A stretch of DNA of 37,793 nucleotides from Burkholderiales bacterium (lineage in GTDB: Bacteria > Pseudomonadota > Gammaproteobacteria > Burkholderiales > Burkholderiaceae_C), in contig RXJW01000037.1 of the NCBI GenBank assembly GCA_003963005.1, forward strand, positions 1 through 37,793, in the 5' to 3' direction. Numbering within the stretch: position 1 is the first letter of the stretch; every line of letters starts with the position of its first letter. A model generated the notes under the pieces. That model saw nothing but the letters and a program-made list of their open reading frames with translations. It was not told the DNA's origin and searched no databases. Shown here piece by piece: positions 1 through 8,553 of the stretch. The position numbers and the translations under genes are program-made.

Positions 1-61
1 GATTCGAACCTGCGACCAACGGATTAAAAGTCCGCTGCTCTACCGACTGAGCTAACATCCC
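1..61 (-). tRNA. tRNA-Lys (anticodon TTT), 3' end cut off by the window edge
   Basis: Read on the minus strand, the sequence begins with a 7-nt acceptor strand (GGGATGT), then TAGCTC, a D-loop with GGTAGAG, an anticodon loop CTTTTAA with anticodon TTT (lysine), and a T-loop GGTTCGAATC running off the left edge. 61 of about 76 bases are present; the 3' acceptor strand lies outside. A good sigma-70-type promoter sits directly upstream (81-110). It carries lysine to AAA/AAG codons. Confidence 0.93.
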
Positions 62-80
62 GCGTCAAGCAGAGCCTGCC

Positions 81-110
81 ATTATAGGCAGGTTTTTTCA
101 GGTGTCGCAA
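81..110 (-). promoter_or_regulatory. Promoter of tRNA-Lys
   Basis: On the minus strand a consensus -10 box TATAAT (86-81) is preceded, after an 18-bp spacer, by TTGCGA (110-105) as -35. The -10 box ends 19 bp before the mature tRNA 5' end at 61, so transcription would begin about a dozen bases upstream of the tRNA. The -10 box is also the loop of a 6-bp inverted repeat, CCTGCC (75-80) and GGCAGG (87-92), followed on the plus strand by six T. Confidence 0.7.
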
Positions 111-136
111 GAAGCCTTTGACTTTTTGCGCAGAAA

Positions 137-916
137 TCAGCGGGAAGGCGCTGCCAGGTGCAGCCGCTGCAGTTCAGCCGCGGCGCACAGGCCGAAGGTC
201 GCCGTGACGGCGACACTGGACCCGTACCCGTGGCAGTTGAGGCTGCCGTCCACGTCGCAGGCGTCGCCCTCCCCCTGCAGCGGCAGATGGACCGGCTCGC
301 GCGAGTACACGCAGGCCACGCCGATCCGCCCGGAGCGCGGTGCGCCGTGGTGCTTGCGCAGGCGTTGTCGCAGCGACGCCAGCAGCGGGTCGTGCGTGGT
401 GTCGCAGAGGTCGTCGAGCTGCACCCGGTGCGGCTCCCTCTTGCCACCCGCGGCACCGACCGTCACGAACGGGAGCCGATGTTCACGGGCCCAAGCCGCC
501 AGCGTCGCCTTGGCGCGCACCTGGTCACAGCAGTCGATGAGCCCGTCGAGCTGGCCATCGCCGATGAGCGCCGGCCAGTTGTCCGGCTCGACGAACTCCT
601 CGATGACGCGCACCTCGCAGCCCGGATGGATGTCGGCGATGCGCAGCCGCAGCGCCTCCGCCTTGGCCATGCCCAAGGTGGCGCCGACCGCCTGGATCTG
701 GCGGTTGATGTTCGATTCGGAGACCTGATCGAGGTCGATGAGCGTCAGTGCGGCCACGCCGCTGCGCGCGAGGGCCTCGACGGCCCACGAGCCCACGCCC
801 CCGAGGCCCACGACGGCGAATCTCGCTTGCCTCAAACGGCCGTAGGCCGCATCGCCGTGCAGGCGACGCAGCCCTCCGAAGCGACGCTCGAGATCGGCGT
901 CGTGCGGATCGGCCAT
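137..916 (-). CDS. tcdA: tRNA threonylcarbamoyladenosine dehydratase
   Basis: TcdA (formerly CsdL/YgdL) is an E1/ThiF-like enzyme that uses ATP to cyclise t6A37 to ct6A in ANN-decoding tRNAs. The 259-residue product has the nucleotide-binding glycine loop GLGGVGSW near residues 37-44, the E1 signature DLDQVSESNINRQ, DCCDQVRAK, and the C-terminal CHGYGSS segment; E. coli TcdA is of similar length (about 268). I chose the ATG at 916 because it overlaps the cpoB stop (TGATG), which suggests translational coupling; a GTG one codon earlier is possible. It is the last gene of the tolB-pal-cpoB run. Confidence 0.9.
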   Translation of the reverse strand: MADPHDADLERRFGGLRRLHGDAAYGRLRQARFAVVGLGGVGSWAVEALARSGVAALTLIDLDQVSESNINRQIQAVGATLGMAKAEALRLRIADIHPGCEVRVIEEFVEPDNWPALIGDGQLDGLIDCCDQVRAKATLAAWAREHRLPFVTVGAAGGKREPHRVQLDDLCDTTHDPLLASLRQRLRKHHGAPRSGRIGVACVYSREPVHLPLQGEGDACDVDGSLNCHGYGSSVAVTATFGLCAAAELQRLHLAAPSR

Positions 917-1695
917 CACTTGATGGCGCGCAGGCGCTCCTTGGCCGCCTGCGCGGCCTCGGTGCTCGGGTAGGCCTTGATCAGGTCTTCCAGGCTGCGC
1001 TTGGCGGACTTGTTGTCCTTCAGCTCGATCTGGCAGTTCGCCAGCGCGAGCAGCGCCTCCGCGGCTCGCGGGTGGTCAGGGTTGCCCGAGATGAAGCCCT
1101 TGAACGTCGCGATCGCGTCCTTGTAGTCGCGCTTGCCGTACTGGGCGTTACCCAGCCAGAAGCGCACCGAGTCGGTGTAGCCGCTGGCGGTGTAGCGCTT
1201 CAGGAAGGCATTGAGTGCCGCGACGGCTTCGGCGAAGTCGCCACGCCGCACGAGACCGATGGCGGCCTCGTACTGGCTGCGCTCGTCCGGGCTCACCTGG
1301 AACTCGCGGCCGTCCAGCGCCACCTTCTGCGGCTCCAGCGGCTTGAGCCGGGCTTCAACGGACTGCGACTGATCGGTCAGCTTGCGCTGTGTGTCGGCCA
1401 GGTCGCGAGCGAGTTGCTCGTTCTGGCCGCGCAGCTTGGCGATCTCGGCGCGCAGCGCATCGATCTGGCCATTCAGGTCGAGCAGACTGCGGCGCAGCGG
1501 CTGCAGTTGCTCCTGGATGAGGGCATTGAGCTGATCGGCACGCTGCTTCGCCGCATCCTCGTTGGCCTGGACCTTGGCACGCAGTTCGATGATCGCCTTG
1601 CGGGCTTCATCGTCCTCGAACAGGCCCGCCTGGGCGGGCGGCACGAAAGCCGCGCCCACGGCGAGTGCCGCGAGCGTCAGTCGCAGAACGCGCAT
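916..1695 (-). CDS. cpoB: Cell division coordinator CpoB (Tol-Pal system protein YbgF)
   Basis: CpoB is a periplasmic TPR protein that links outer-membrane constriction by Tol-Pal with septal peptidoglycan synthesis. The 259-residue product starts with a Sec signal peptide (MRVLRLTLAALAVG..PAQA, about 23 residues). A coiled coil rich in Gln, Leu and Arg follows at about 30-110, matching the trimerisation domain, and the C-terminal half carries TPR repeats (YEAAIGLVRRGDFAEA; FWLGNAQYGKRDYKDAI; ALLALANCQIELKD). The start is 5 bp after the pal stop. A longer in-frame extension upstream is rejected because it runs through pal in another frame. Confidence 0.92.
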   Translation of the reverse strand: MRVLRLTLAALAVGAAFVPPAQAGLFEDDEARKAIIELRAKVQANEDAAKQRADQLNALIQEQLQPLRRSLLDLNGQIDALRAEIAKLRGQNEQLARDLADTQRKLTDQSQSVEARLKPLEPQKVALDGREFQVSPDERSQYEAAIGLVRRGDFAEAVAALNAFLKRYTASGYTDSVRFWLGNAQYGKRDYKDAIATFKGFISGNPDHPRAAEALLALANCQIELKDNKSAKRSLEDLIKAYPSTEAAQAAKERLRAIK

Positions 1696-1700
1696 GGCGA

Positions 1701-2234
1701 TCACTTGTCCTTCAGCTCGACGCGGCGGTTTTTGGCCCAGACTTCTTCGCCGGTGCCTTGAGCGGCCGGGCGCTCCTTGCCGAAGCTCACGGCCTCGACC
1801 TGGTTGGCGGCCACGCCCAGCAGCGTCAGCGACTTGGCGACGGCTTCCGCGCGGCGCTGGCCCAGCGCCAGGTTGTACTCGCGACCACCGCGCTCGTCGG
1901 TGTGACCTTCCAGGTTCAGCGCGGCCTTCTTGTTGGCGTTCAGGCGCTTGGCGTGCAGGTCGATCAGGGGGCGGTACTCTTCCTTGACGACGTCGCTGTC
2001 GAAGTCGAAGTACACGACACGCTTGTCTGCCACTTGCTGGGTGTACTGGGCGAACAGGTCGACCGTCGGCACAGCGGTTTCGGCCGGCTTGGTGGACGGC
2101 TGCGGCTGGGGCGACACGGGCGGCTTGACCTGTGCAGTTTGGACCGGCGCGGGCTCGTCCAGCTTGACGTTGGATGCGCAACCGGCCAGAACGGCCGTGG
2201 CGATCAGAGTGAGCGCATAGCGGGTCAGTTTCAT
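1701..2234 (-). CDS. pal: Peptidoglycan-associated lipoprotein Pal
   Basis: Pal is an outer-membrane lipoprotein that binds peptidoglycan and works with TolB in the Tol-Pal constriction machine. The 177-residue product has a lipoprotein signal ending in LAGC (Cys19 is the lipidated residue), a Pro/Gln/Val-rich linker to about residue 55, then an OmpA-like domain with YFDFDSDVV, the peptidoglycan-binding stretch EGHTDERGG and NLALGQRRAEAV. The ATG at 2234 is preceded by GGAGAAC; a GTG five codons upstream overlaps that ribosome binding site and would lengthen the signal peptide. A 101-bp gap separates it from tolB and holds a 6-bp inverted repeat (2279-2299), too weak to call. Confidence 0.95.
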   Translation of the reverse strand: MKLTRYALTLIATAVLAGCASNVKLDEPAPVQTAQVKPPVSPQPQPSTKPAETAVPTVDLFAQYTQQVADKRVVYFDFDSDVVKEEYRPLIDLHAKRLNANKKAALNLEGHTDERGGREYNLALGQRRAEAVAKSLTLLGVAANQVEAVSFGKERPAAQGTGEEVWAKNRRVELKDK

Positions 2235-2335
2235 TCGAGTGTTCTCCACAACGGACAGAAGGCAGAAATCAGAGGCACGGCAGCTTGGATAGCGCTGCCA
2301 CGGGATTGTCCAACAAGGTGCGCAGTGTCAAGTTA

Positions 2336-3622
2336 CTAGCGTGTAAAAGGGCCCCACGTGGGTTCGCGCACCTCGACGAGCGTGACCAGCAGCGGCGTCT
2401 TGATCTTGCCGTCGAGCGTCGTCGTCATCAGCACTTCCTTGCCGCCGGCACGGCTGGCGTAGACGATGAGCTTGCCGTTCGGCGCGAAGGCCGGGCTCTC
2501 GTCGTCGTTGCCTTCGCTGATCTGCTGAACCTGGCCGGTGCCGAGGTCCATCACGCACAGGCGGAAAGCACCGCCCGTGCGGGTGATGTAGGCCATCGTG
2601 CGCCCGTCGGGGCTGATGGCCGGGCTGATGTTGTAGTTGCCACTGAAGGTGACGCGCTCGGCCGCACCACCGCCGGCCGGCATGCGGTAGATCTGCGGAC
2701 CGCCGCCACGGTCGCTGACGAAGTAGATCTTGCTGCCGTCCGGCGCGTAGCAGGCCTCAGTGTCGATGGCGCTGCTCTGCGTCAGGCGACGCAGGCCGGA
2801 GCCGTCACGGTTGATGACGAAGAGCTGCGTGCCGCCTTCGCGCGACAGGCTCAGCGCAAGCTGGCTGCCGTCGGGCGACCAGGCCGGTGCACTGTTCGTG
2901 CCCTTGAAATCGGCCAGCACACGGCGCTGGCCGGTGGTCACGTCCTGGATGCGCACGGTGGCCTTGCGGCTCTCGAAGCTGACGTAGGCCAGCTCGCGGC
3001 CGTTGGGCGCCCAGGCGGGCGAGATGATGGGCTCGGGGCTGGTGAGCGCGACCTTGGCCCCTTCGCCGTCGGCGTCGGCGACGACGAGGCTGTAGCGCGG
3101 GCCGGCCTTGGTGACGTAGGCCATGCGCGTGGCGAACACGCCCTTCTCGCCCGTGAGCTTTTCGTAGATGGTGTCGGCGATGCGGTGCGCGGCCAGGCGT
3201 GCATCGTCCGGATGAACGGCCTGGGCCTGACCGACGAGCTCGGTGCCCTTGACCACATCCCAGAGCTTGAAGCGGATGTCCAGCCGACCGTCAGCCAGGC
3301 GAGTCACCGAACCGGCGGCCAGCGCATCGGCCTGGCGGGCCCGCCAGTCGGCCCAGACCGGCACGCTGGTTTCGGTCAGCCCGGGCGGCGTGTCGACGCT
3401 GCGGAACAGCCCGCTGCGCTCCAGGTCGGCACGCACGATGGCGGCGATGGGCTGGGCCGAGGCCTTGGCGTCGTCGCGGAAATCGACGATGCCGACCGGG
3501 ATGCGGGTCCCGCCGACACCCGAGATGTCGATGCGGACCTGGGCCAGCGCCGGCACGGCACCGAGGGCAGCAAGGGCCGCCAGGCTGCGGCGGCGGGAAA
3601 CGGACACGTGAGGTTCGAGCAT
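2336..3622 (-). CDS. tolB: Tol-Pal system beta-propeller protein TolB
   Basis: TolB is the periplasmic beta-propeller that shuttles between Pal and TolA during outer-membrane constriction. The 428-residue product has a signal peptide, an N-terminal alpha/beta domain (DISGVGGTRIPVGIVDF..) and repeated propeller blades with the motifs SPAWAPNGRELAYVSF, APAWSPDGSQLALSL, TEACYAPDGSKIYFVSD and SPAISPDGRTMAYI. The chosen ATG at 3622 leaves a signal peptide reading SVSRRRSLAAL..ALAQ, which resembles a twin-arginine motif, although the family normally uses Sec. tolQ, tolR and tolA are not upstream; the next gene on this strand is rng, 84 bp away. Confidence 0.95.
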   Translation of the reverse strand: MLEPHVSVSRRRSLAALAALGAVPALAQVRIDISGVGGTRIPVGIVDFRDDAKASAQPIAAIVRADLERSGLFRSVDTPPGLTETSVPVWADWRARQADALAAGSVTRLADGRLDIRFKLWDVVKGTELVGQAQAVHPDDARLAAHRIADTIYEKLTGEKGVFATRMAYVTKAGPRYSLVVADADGEGAKVALTSPEPIISPAWAPNGRELAYVSFESRKATVRIQDVTTGQRRVLADFKGTNSAPAWSPDGSQLALSLSREGGTQLFVINRDGSGLRRLTQSSAIDTEACYAPDGSKIYFVSDRGGGPQIYRMPAGGGAAERVTFSGNYNISPAISPDGRTMAYITRTGGAFRLCVMDLGTGQVQQISEGNDDESPAFAPNGKLIVYASRAGGKEVLMTTTLDGKIKTPLLVTLVEVREPTWGPFTR

Positions 3623-3706
3623 GGCGCGCGATTTTGCCGCAGGTGGCCGCCATCGCCCGTCAGACACGGCCGCACCTCGCCCTGCCCCCCGCGCCCTGCA
3701 AGGGCG

Positions 3707-5191
3707 TCACAGCAGCACGATGTCGTAGTGCTCGGTCTGGTTGGTGGGCTCGGCCGTCAGGGAGATCGGCTTGCCGATGAAATCCGACAGGCCGGCCAGG
3801 TGTGCGCTCTCTTCGTCGAGCATCATCTCCACGACATTGGCTGCCGCCACGACGCGGAACTCGCGCGGCGAGAACTGCCGCGCCTCACGCAGGATCTCGC
3901 GCAGGATGTCGTAGCAGACCGAGCGCGCCGTCTTGACCTGGCCACGGCCCTCGCAGGTCGGGCAGGGTTCGCAGAGCATGCGCGACAGCGACTCGCGCGT
4001 GCGCTTGCGGGTCATCTCCACGAGGCCCAGCTGCGTGAAGCCGCCGACGGTGACTTTCGTGCGGTCCCGGCTGAGCTGCTTCTTGAACTCGGTGAGCACT
4101 GCGGCCTTGTGCTCCTCGCGGGTCATGTCGATGAAGTCGACGATGATGATGCCGCCCAGGTTGCGCAGGCGCAGTTGGCGCGCAATGGCGCCGGCGGCCT
4201 CGAGGTTGGTCTTGAAGATGGTGTCGTCGAAGTTCTTGGCACCGACGAAGCCGCCGGTGTTGACGTCGATGGTCGTCATCGCCTCGGTCTGGTCGAACAC
4301 CAGCGAGCCGCCGGACTTCAGTTCCACCTTGCGGGCCAGCGCCCGGGCGATCTCGGCATCGACATTGCACAGGTCGAAGATCGGGCGTTCGCCGCGGTAG
4401 TGCTCCAGCTTGGCCGTGACGGCCGGCATGAAGGTATCGCCGAACTGGCGCAGCACGTCGTACTGCATCTTGGAGTCGATGCGGATCGAGCCGGTGCGCT
4501 CGCTGGTGAGGTCACGCAGCACGCGCTCCACCAGGCTCAGGTCCTGATGCAGCAGGTTGGCCGGCGGCGTGGTGAGGGCCTTCTCGCGGATCTGCTGCCA
4601 GGTCTTGCGCAGGTAGGCGATGTCGGCGGCGAGTTCCTCGTCGGTCGCGTCCTCGGCATTGGTGCGCAGGATGAAGCCGCCACCGCCGCCCTGGTCCTTC
4701 GTGCCCACCAGCGCCACCATGCGCGCGCGCAGCGATTCGCGCGCCTCGGGCGAGCCGATCTTCTGGCTGATGCCGATGTGCTCGTCCTGCGGCAGGTAGA
4801 CGAGCATGCGCCCGGCGATGCTGATCTGGCTGGACAGGCGCGCCCCCTTGGTGCCGATCGGGTCCTTGATGACCTGCACGGTCAGCGGCTGGCCCTCGAA
4901 GACCAGTCGCTCGATCGGCGTCGGGGGCGCGTCGGCACTGTGGTTGCGGCCATGCCCGAACTGCGACGCGCTGTGCAGGTCGGCCACGTGCAGGAAGGCC
5001 GCACGCTCCAGGCCGATGTCGATGAAGGCGCTCTGCATGCCCGGCAGCACGCGCACCACCTTGCCGAGATACACGTTGCCCACCAGGCCCCGCTCCAGCG
5101 TGCGCTCGATGTGCAGTTCCTGCACCGCGCCGTTCTCGACCACGGCCACCCGCGTCTCCTGCGGGGACCAGTTGATCAGAATGTCTTCCAT
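3707..5191 (-). CDS. rng: Ribonuclease G
   Basis: RNase G is the short RNase E paralogue; it processes the 5' end of 16S rRNA and degrades some mRNAs. The 494-residue product (E. coli 489) has an N-terminal S1 RNA-binding domain (NVYLGKVVRVLPGMQSAFID), 5' sensor and DNase I-like regions, catalytic aspartates in TIDVNTG and IIIVDFIDM, and the zinc-link CEPCPTCEGRG. It lacks the long C-terminal scaffold of RNase E. The start MEDILINW at 5191 matches the family N-terminus and has AAAGG upstream. It follows maf, as in the classic yhdE-rng arrangement. Confidence 0.95.
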   Translation of the reverse strand: MEDILINWSPQETRVAVVENGAVQELHIERTLERGLVGNVYLGKVVRVLPGMQSAFIDIGLERAAFLHVADLHSASQFGHGRNHSADAPPTPIERLVFEGQPLTVQVIKDPIGTKGARLSSQISIAGRMLVYLPQDEHIGISQKIGSPEARESLRARMVALVGTKDQGGGGGFILRTNAEDATDEELAADIAYLRKTWQQIREKALTTPPANLLHQDLSLVERVLRDLTSERTGSIRIDSKMQYDVLRQFGDTFMPAVTAKLEHYRGERPIFDLCNVDAEIARALARKVELKSGGSLVFDQTEAMTTIDVNTGGFVGAKNFDDTIFKTNLEAAGAIARQLRLRNLGGIIIVDFIDMTREEHKAAVLTEFKKQLSRDRTKVTVGGFTQLGLVEMTRKRTRESLSRMLCEPCPTCEGRGQVKTARSVCYDILREILREARQFSPREFRVVAAANVVEMMLDEESAHLAGLSDFIGKPISLTAEPTNQTEHYDIVLL

Positions 5192-5276
5192 CGCGAACCT
5201 TTGAATACTGACGGTTGCGCGCCGCCTGGCATGCAACCGTCAGGACTCGAACGGAGCCCATGCGCCCCGACGAGCG

Positions 5277-5879
5277 TCAGAACTCAAAACCGAATTTGGC
5301 CAACAGCGACGCGGTCTCAAAGAGGGGCAACCCCATGATGCCCGAGTAGCTGCCTGAAATGTTCACGATCCAGGCCGCCGCCTGGCTCTGGATGGCGTAT
5401 GCCCCTGCCTTGCCGAAGGGCTCTCGGCTCGCAACGTAGCGCTCAATCTGGCCCGGGGTCAGCCGCGCGAACTCGACCTCGGAGACATGGACTGCCTCGG
5501 CGCGCTGCTCGCCATCGGCCACCGCCACCGCCGTGATGACGCGATGGCGGCGGCCGGACATCAGCTGCAGCATGCGCGCCGCATCGGCGTCGTCCTGCGG
5601 CTTGCCGAGGATCAGGGCATCGACCGCCACGGTCGTGTCGGCGCACAGGATGGGCGCGGGTGGCAAGCCACGCGCGACGCTGCGGGCGAGTGCGGCGTCG
5701 AGCTTGGCGGCCGTGACGCGGGCGCAGTAGGCATCGGGCATCTCGCCGGGCTGCACGGCTTCGAGCGCCTCGGCGTCTTCGTCGGCACCGGGCAGCAGCA
5801 GCTCATGGCGCACGCCGATCTGCTCCAGCAGCTGACGACGGCGCGGGCTCTGGGACGCCAGGTAGATGAAGTCGCTCAC
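5277..5879 (-). CDS. maf: Maf family nucleoside triphosphate pyrophosphatase (YhdE-like)
   Basis: Maf proteins hydrolyse non-canonical or specific nucleoside triphosphates (dTTP/UTP or modified forms) to monophosphates, a house-cleaning role also tied to division arrest. The 200-residue product shows the family start YLASQSPRRRQLL (substrate-binding SxSPRR), ILCADTTVAVD with the catalytic acidic residue, a KPQDDADAARML segment and GKAGAYAIQ. The start is a GTG; its spacing after the rlmH stop is 6 bp and the ribosome binding site is weak. Neighbours rlmH (upstream) and rng (downstream, 85-bp gap) match the conserved order. YhdE versus YceF type is not certain. Confidence 0.92.
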   Translation of the reverse strand: MSDFIYLASQSPRRRQLLEQIGVRHELLLPGADEDAEALEAVQPGEMPDAYCARVTAAKLDAALARSVARGLPPAPILCADTTVAVDALILGKPQDDADAARMLQLMSGRRHRVITAVAVADGEQRAEAVHVSEVEFARLTPGQIERYVASREPFGKAGAYAIQSQAAAWIVNISGSYSGIMGLPLFETASLLAKFGFEF

Positions 5880-5885
5880 GGCGGA

Positions 5886-6353
5886 TCACTCGCGGTGGTA
5901 GGGGTGGCCGGTGGTCACGGTCCATGCCCGGTAGAGGCCTTCGGCCAGCAGCACGCGGGCGAAGGCATGCGGCAGGGTCAGGTCGGACAGGCGCAGCGTC
6001 TCGTCCGCCGTCGCCTTCAGATCGGGATGCAGGCCGTCAGGCCCGCCGATGATCAACGCCGCGTCACGGCCCTCGCCCATCCAGAGCTTGAGCCGCTCGG
6101 CGAGCTGCACACTGGTGCGGCGCTCGCCGCGCTCATCGAGGATGATGCGCCGCACGCCCCGGGGCAGTGCAGCCTCGATGCGAGCGGCCTCGGCGGCCAT
6201 CAGCTGCTCGGCGGTCTTGCTGCCGCGCGTCTCGGCCTTCACTGCCTTCAGCTCCAGCCGCAGTTCGGGCGGAAAGCGCTTGGCGAAATCTTCGTAGGCC
6301 GTGTCGGCCCAGGCCGGCTGGCGCTGGCCCACGGCGACAAGCAGCAGGCGCAT
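5886..6353 (-). CDS. rlmH: 23S rRNA (pseudouridine1915-N3)-methyltransferase RlmH
   Basis: RlmH is a SPOUT methyltransferase that methylates pseudouridine 1915 in helix 69 of 23S rRNA on the 70S ribosome. The 155-residue product equals the E. coli length. It shows the N-terminal strand [15 protein letters not shown], the SAM-binding knot loop LIIGGPDGL (about 101-109) and the C-terminal [25 protein letters not shown], whose terminal Tyr-His is needed for activity in the family. The start overlaps the rsfS stop by one base (TGATG). Confidence 0.96.
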   Translation of the reverse strand: MRLLLVAVGQRQPAWADTAYEDFAKRFPPELRLELKAVKAETRGSKTAEQLMAAEAARIEAALPRGVRRIILDERGERRTSVQLAERLKLWMGEGRDAALIIGGPDGLHPDLKATADETLRLSDLTLPHAFARVLLAEGLYRAWTVTTGHPYHRE

Positions 6354-7033
6354 CAGGCCTTCTTGGCGGTCGTCTTCTTGGCCGGCGCCTTCTTGGCCAC
6401 GACCTTCTTCGCCGGTGCGGTCTTCTTGGCCGGCGTCGCCTTCGCGGTCGTCTTCTTGGCGGCAGGCTTGGCCGCACCGACCTTCACCGTCTTGACGGCC
6501 GGCGTCTTGGCGCCGACGACACGGCTCACGCCCTTCTTGGCCGGCGCCGCCTTCTTGGCGGCCGGTGCCGCCTTGGACGCCGACTTCGCAGGTGCCTTCG
6601 CAGCGGTCTTGGCCGGAGCAGCCTTCCTGGCCGGCGTCTTCTTGGGCTCAGGCTCGGGTTCCGAGGCCTTGACCAGTTTCACCTCGCCGCTCGCCACTTT
6701 GAGCTTGACCGGCTTCTCGCCCCAGATCTCCTCGAGGCGGTAATAGTCGCGGATGGCCGGCTGCATCACGTGCACGACGGCCGCGCCGCAGTCCACGATG
6801 ATCCACTCGCCGTTGTCCTCACCCTCGGTGCGCATGACCTGCAGGCCGCGCCCCTTCACCGTCTCGCGCACGCTGGACGCCAGCGCCTTGGTCTGACGGT
6901 TGCTGGTGCCGGACGCGATGATGACGCGCTCGAACAGGGGCGACAGATGCTCGGTGTTGAACACCACGATGTTCTGTGCCTTCACGTCTTCGAGCCCATC
7001 GACGATGGCGCGTTGCAGCTTGCGGATATCCAT
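6353..7033 (-). CDS. rsfS: Ribosome silencing factor RsfS with a long lysine/alanine/proline-rich tail
   Basis: RsfS binds ribosomal protein L14 (uL14) and blocks subunit joining when nutrients are scarce. Residues 1 to about 118 match the family ([70 protein letters not shown]). Residues from about 120 to 226 form a low-complexity tail built from AKK, PAKK and KKTTAK units, like histone H1 tails. E. coli RsfS is 105 residues, so the tail doubles the protein. It starts 3 bp after nadD, the usual partner. The tail's role is unknown; binding to rRNA or DNA through charge is an inference. Confidence 0.93.
   Translation of the reverse strand: MDIRKLQRAIVDGLEDVKAQNIVVFNTEHLSPLFERVIIASGTSNRQTKALASSVRETVKGRGLQVMRTEGEDNGEWIIVDCGAAVVHVMQPAIRDYYRLEEIWGEKPVKLKVASGEVKLVKASEPEPEPKKTPARKAAPAKTAAKAPAKSASKAAPAAKKAAPAKKGVSRVVGAKTPAVKTVKVGAAKPAAKKTTAKATPAKKTAPAKKVVAKKAPAKKTTAKKA
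6356..6675. repeat. Degenerate tandem repeat coding the RsfS basic tail
   Basis: On the plus strand this stretch repeats the unit TTCTTGGC(C/G)G with variable spacing. On the coding minus strand it reads as Gly/Ala/Lys/Pro codons for AKKAPAK-type units. The units are imperfect in length and sequence, so this looks like codon-level low complexity rather than a clean microsatellite. It may vary in length between strains. Confidence 0.6.
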
Positions 7034-7036
7034 TCT

Positions 7037-7621
7037 TTACTTCTTCTCGTAGAGGTGATGCGAGGCAATATAGCTCGCGACCTCGGCGCCCACCATGGGG
7101 CTGATGTCCTCGCCGCGTGCGACGGCGTCGCGCACGGCGGTGGACGACAAGGGGATGTCGGGCATGGCGAGCACGCGCAGGCGGTGCGGCGGCAGGCCCG
7201 CGGGCGTGACGACGGCCTCGCCGCCCCGCGGCACGACCACGAGCGTGGCCAGCGAGACCACGGTTTCGACCTGGTACCAGGTCGGCAGCCGCGCGTACTG
7301 GTCCTGGCCGATCAGGAACATCAGCTCCGCGCCTGGGTTCTGCGCCGCGAACTCGCGCAGGGTGTCGGCCGTGAAGCTCGGGCCGCGGCGGTGCAGTTCG
7401 CGTTCGTCCAGCAGGAAGTGGACCTCGGCGTCGATCAGCCGGCTGACCATCGCGGCGCGATGCACGGCAGGCGCCATGACCTGGTCTGGCTTCTGCCACT
7501 GGCGGCCGGCGGGCAACCAGACGAGCCGATCCGGCGCGAGTGCATCGAGCACGAAGCGTGCAAAGGCCAGGTGGCCCAGGTGCGGCGGGTCGAAACTGCC
7601 GCCGAACAAGGCCAGTTTCAC
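7037..7621 (-). CDS. nadD: Nicotinate-nucleotide adenylyltransferase NadD
   Basis: NadD converts nicotinate mononucleotide and ATP to deamido-NAD in de novo and salvage NAD synthesis. The 194-residue product starts at once with the nucleotidyltransferase motif [14 protein letters not shown] (GxFDPxHxGH) and ends with the second ATP-binding motif [12 protein letters not shown] (SSTxxR). The GTG at 7621 is chosen because its GTGA overlaps the hemF TGA stop by 3 bases and because the motif lies right at the N-terminus; a GTG two codons further up is an alternative. A longer in-frame upstream extension runs through hemF and is not real. Confidence 0.95.
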   Translation of the reverse strand: MKLALFGGSFDPPHLGHLAFARFVLDALAPDRLVWLPAGRQWQKPDQVMAPAVHRAAMVSRLIDAEVHFLLDERELHRRGPSFTADTLREFAAQNPGAELMFLIGQDQYARLPTWYQVETVVSLATLVVVPRGGEAVVTPAGLPPHRLRVLAMPDIPLSSTAVRDAVARGEDISPMVGAEVASYIASHHLYEKK

Positions 7622-8553
7622 AGCCACAGCCCCGTCGGCGTCTCGTTGACCCAGTCGCGCGGGCGCAGGAAATCGGTGTAGAGCCGTGCTTCGGGCGTGC
7701 CGGGCTCCGGCGCCCAGTCGTAGCGCCAGCTCACCTGCGGCGGCATCGACATCAGGATGGACTCCGTGCGCCCGCCCGACTGCAGGCCGAACAGCGTGCC
7801 GCGGTCCCACACGAGGTTGAATTCGACATAACGGCCCCGCCGGTAGGCCTGGAACTCGCGCTCGCGCTCGCCGTAGGCATAGCCCTGGCGGCGCTCGACG
7901 ATCGGCAGGTAGGCCTGCAGGAAGGCGTCGCCCACCGAGCGGATCAGGCCGAAGCCGGTGTCGAAGCCGCCCTCGGCGTAGTCGTCGAAGAAGATGCCGC
8001 CGATGCCGCGCGGCTCGTTGCGGTGCTTCAGGAAGAAGTACTCGTCGCACCAGGCCTTGAACTTCGGATGGAGGTCCGGGCCGTGCGGCGCGAGGGCGTC
8101 GCGGCAGACGCGGTGGAAGTGCTGCGCGTCACGCTCGTAGCCGTAGTAGGGCGTGAGGTCCATCCCGCCGCCGAACCAGGTCACGGCCGGGCCGTTGGCC
8201 GGCAGCGCGGCGAACATGCGCACGTTCATGTGCACGGTCGGCACGAAGGGGTTGTGCGGGTGGATGACCAGCGACACGCCCATCGCCTCGAACGGCGCGC
8301 CTGCCAGCTCGGGCCGGTGCTGCGTGGCCGAGGGTGGCAGCACGCGGCCTTTCACGTGCGAGAAGTTGACCCCGCCGCGCTCGAAGACCGCACCGCCTTC
8401 GATCAGGCGTGACAGGCCGTCACCCTCCAGGCGCCCCCCGGGCTCGCGCGCCCAGCCGTCGCTCAGGAAGGGGTTGCCGTCGGCCGCCTCCAGCGCGGTG
8501 ACGATGCGCTGCTGCAGGTCGAGCAGGTAGTCGCGGACAGCTTGTGTGTTCAT
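7618..8553 (-). CDS. hemF: Oxygen-dependent coproporphyrinogen III oxidase HemF
   Basis: HemF oxidatively decarboxylates coproporphyrinogen III to protoporphyrinogen IX, an aerobic step of heme synthesis. The 311-residue product (E. coli 299) has [10 protein letters not shown], the family signature [39 protein letters not shown] and [28 protein letters not shown] near the C-terminus. The ATG at 8553 overlaps the upstream acyltransferase stop (ATGA). Being oxygen dependent, it points to an aerobic or facultative lifestyle. Confidence 0.96.
   Translation of the reverse strand: MNTQAVRDYLLDLQQRIVTALEAADGNPFLSDGWAREPGGRLEGDGLSRLIEGGAVFERGGVNFSHVKGRVLPPSATQHRPELAGAPFEAMGVSLVIHPHNPFVPTVHMNVRMFAALPANGPAVTWFGGGMDLTPYYGYERDAQHFHRVCRDALAPHGPDLHPKFKAWCDEYFFLKHRNEPRGIGGIFFDDYAEGGFDTGFGLIRSVGDAFLQAYLPIVERRQGYAYGEREREFQAYRRGRYVEFNLVWDRGTLFGLQSGGRTESILMSMPPQVSWRYDWAPEPGTPEARLYTDFLRPRDWVNETPTGLWL

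Noticed and set aside
916..2181. A longer form of CpoB starting in pal
   Set aside because: Its first 160 residues are pal read in another frame; the start at 1695 has a proper signal peptide.
2279..2299. 6-bp inverted repeat between tolB and pal as an attenuator
   Set aside because: Short stem, 9-base loop and no T tract; too weak to call.
2285..5338. A 1017-codon open frame on the plus strand across tolB and rng
   Set aside because: It is antisense to two clear genes; high GC content keeps the opposite strand open. The translation has no known domain and the composition is shadow-like.
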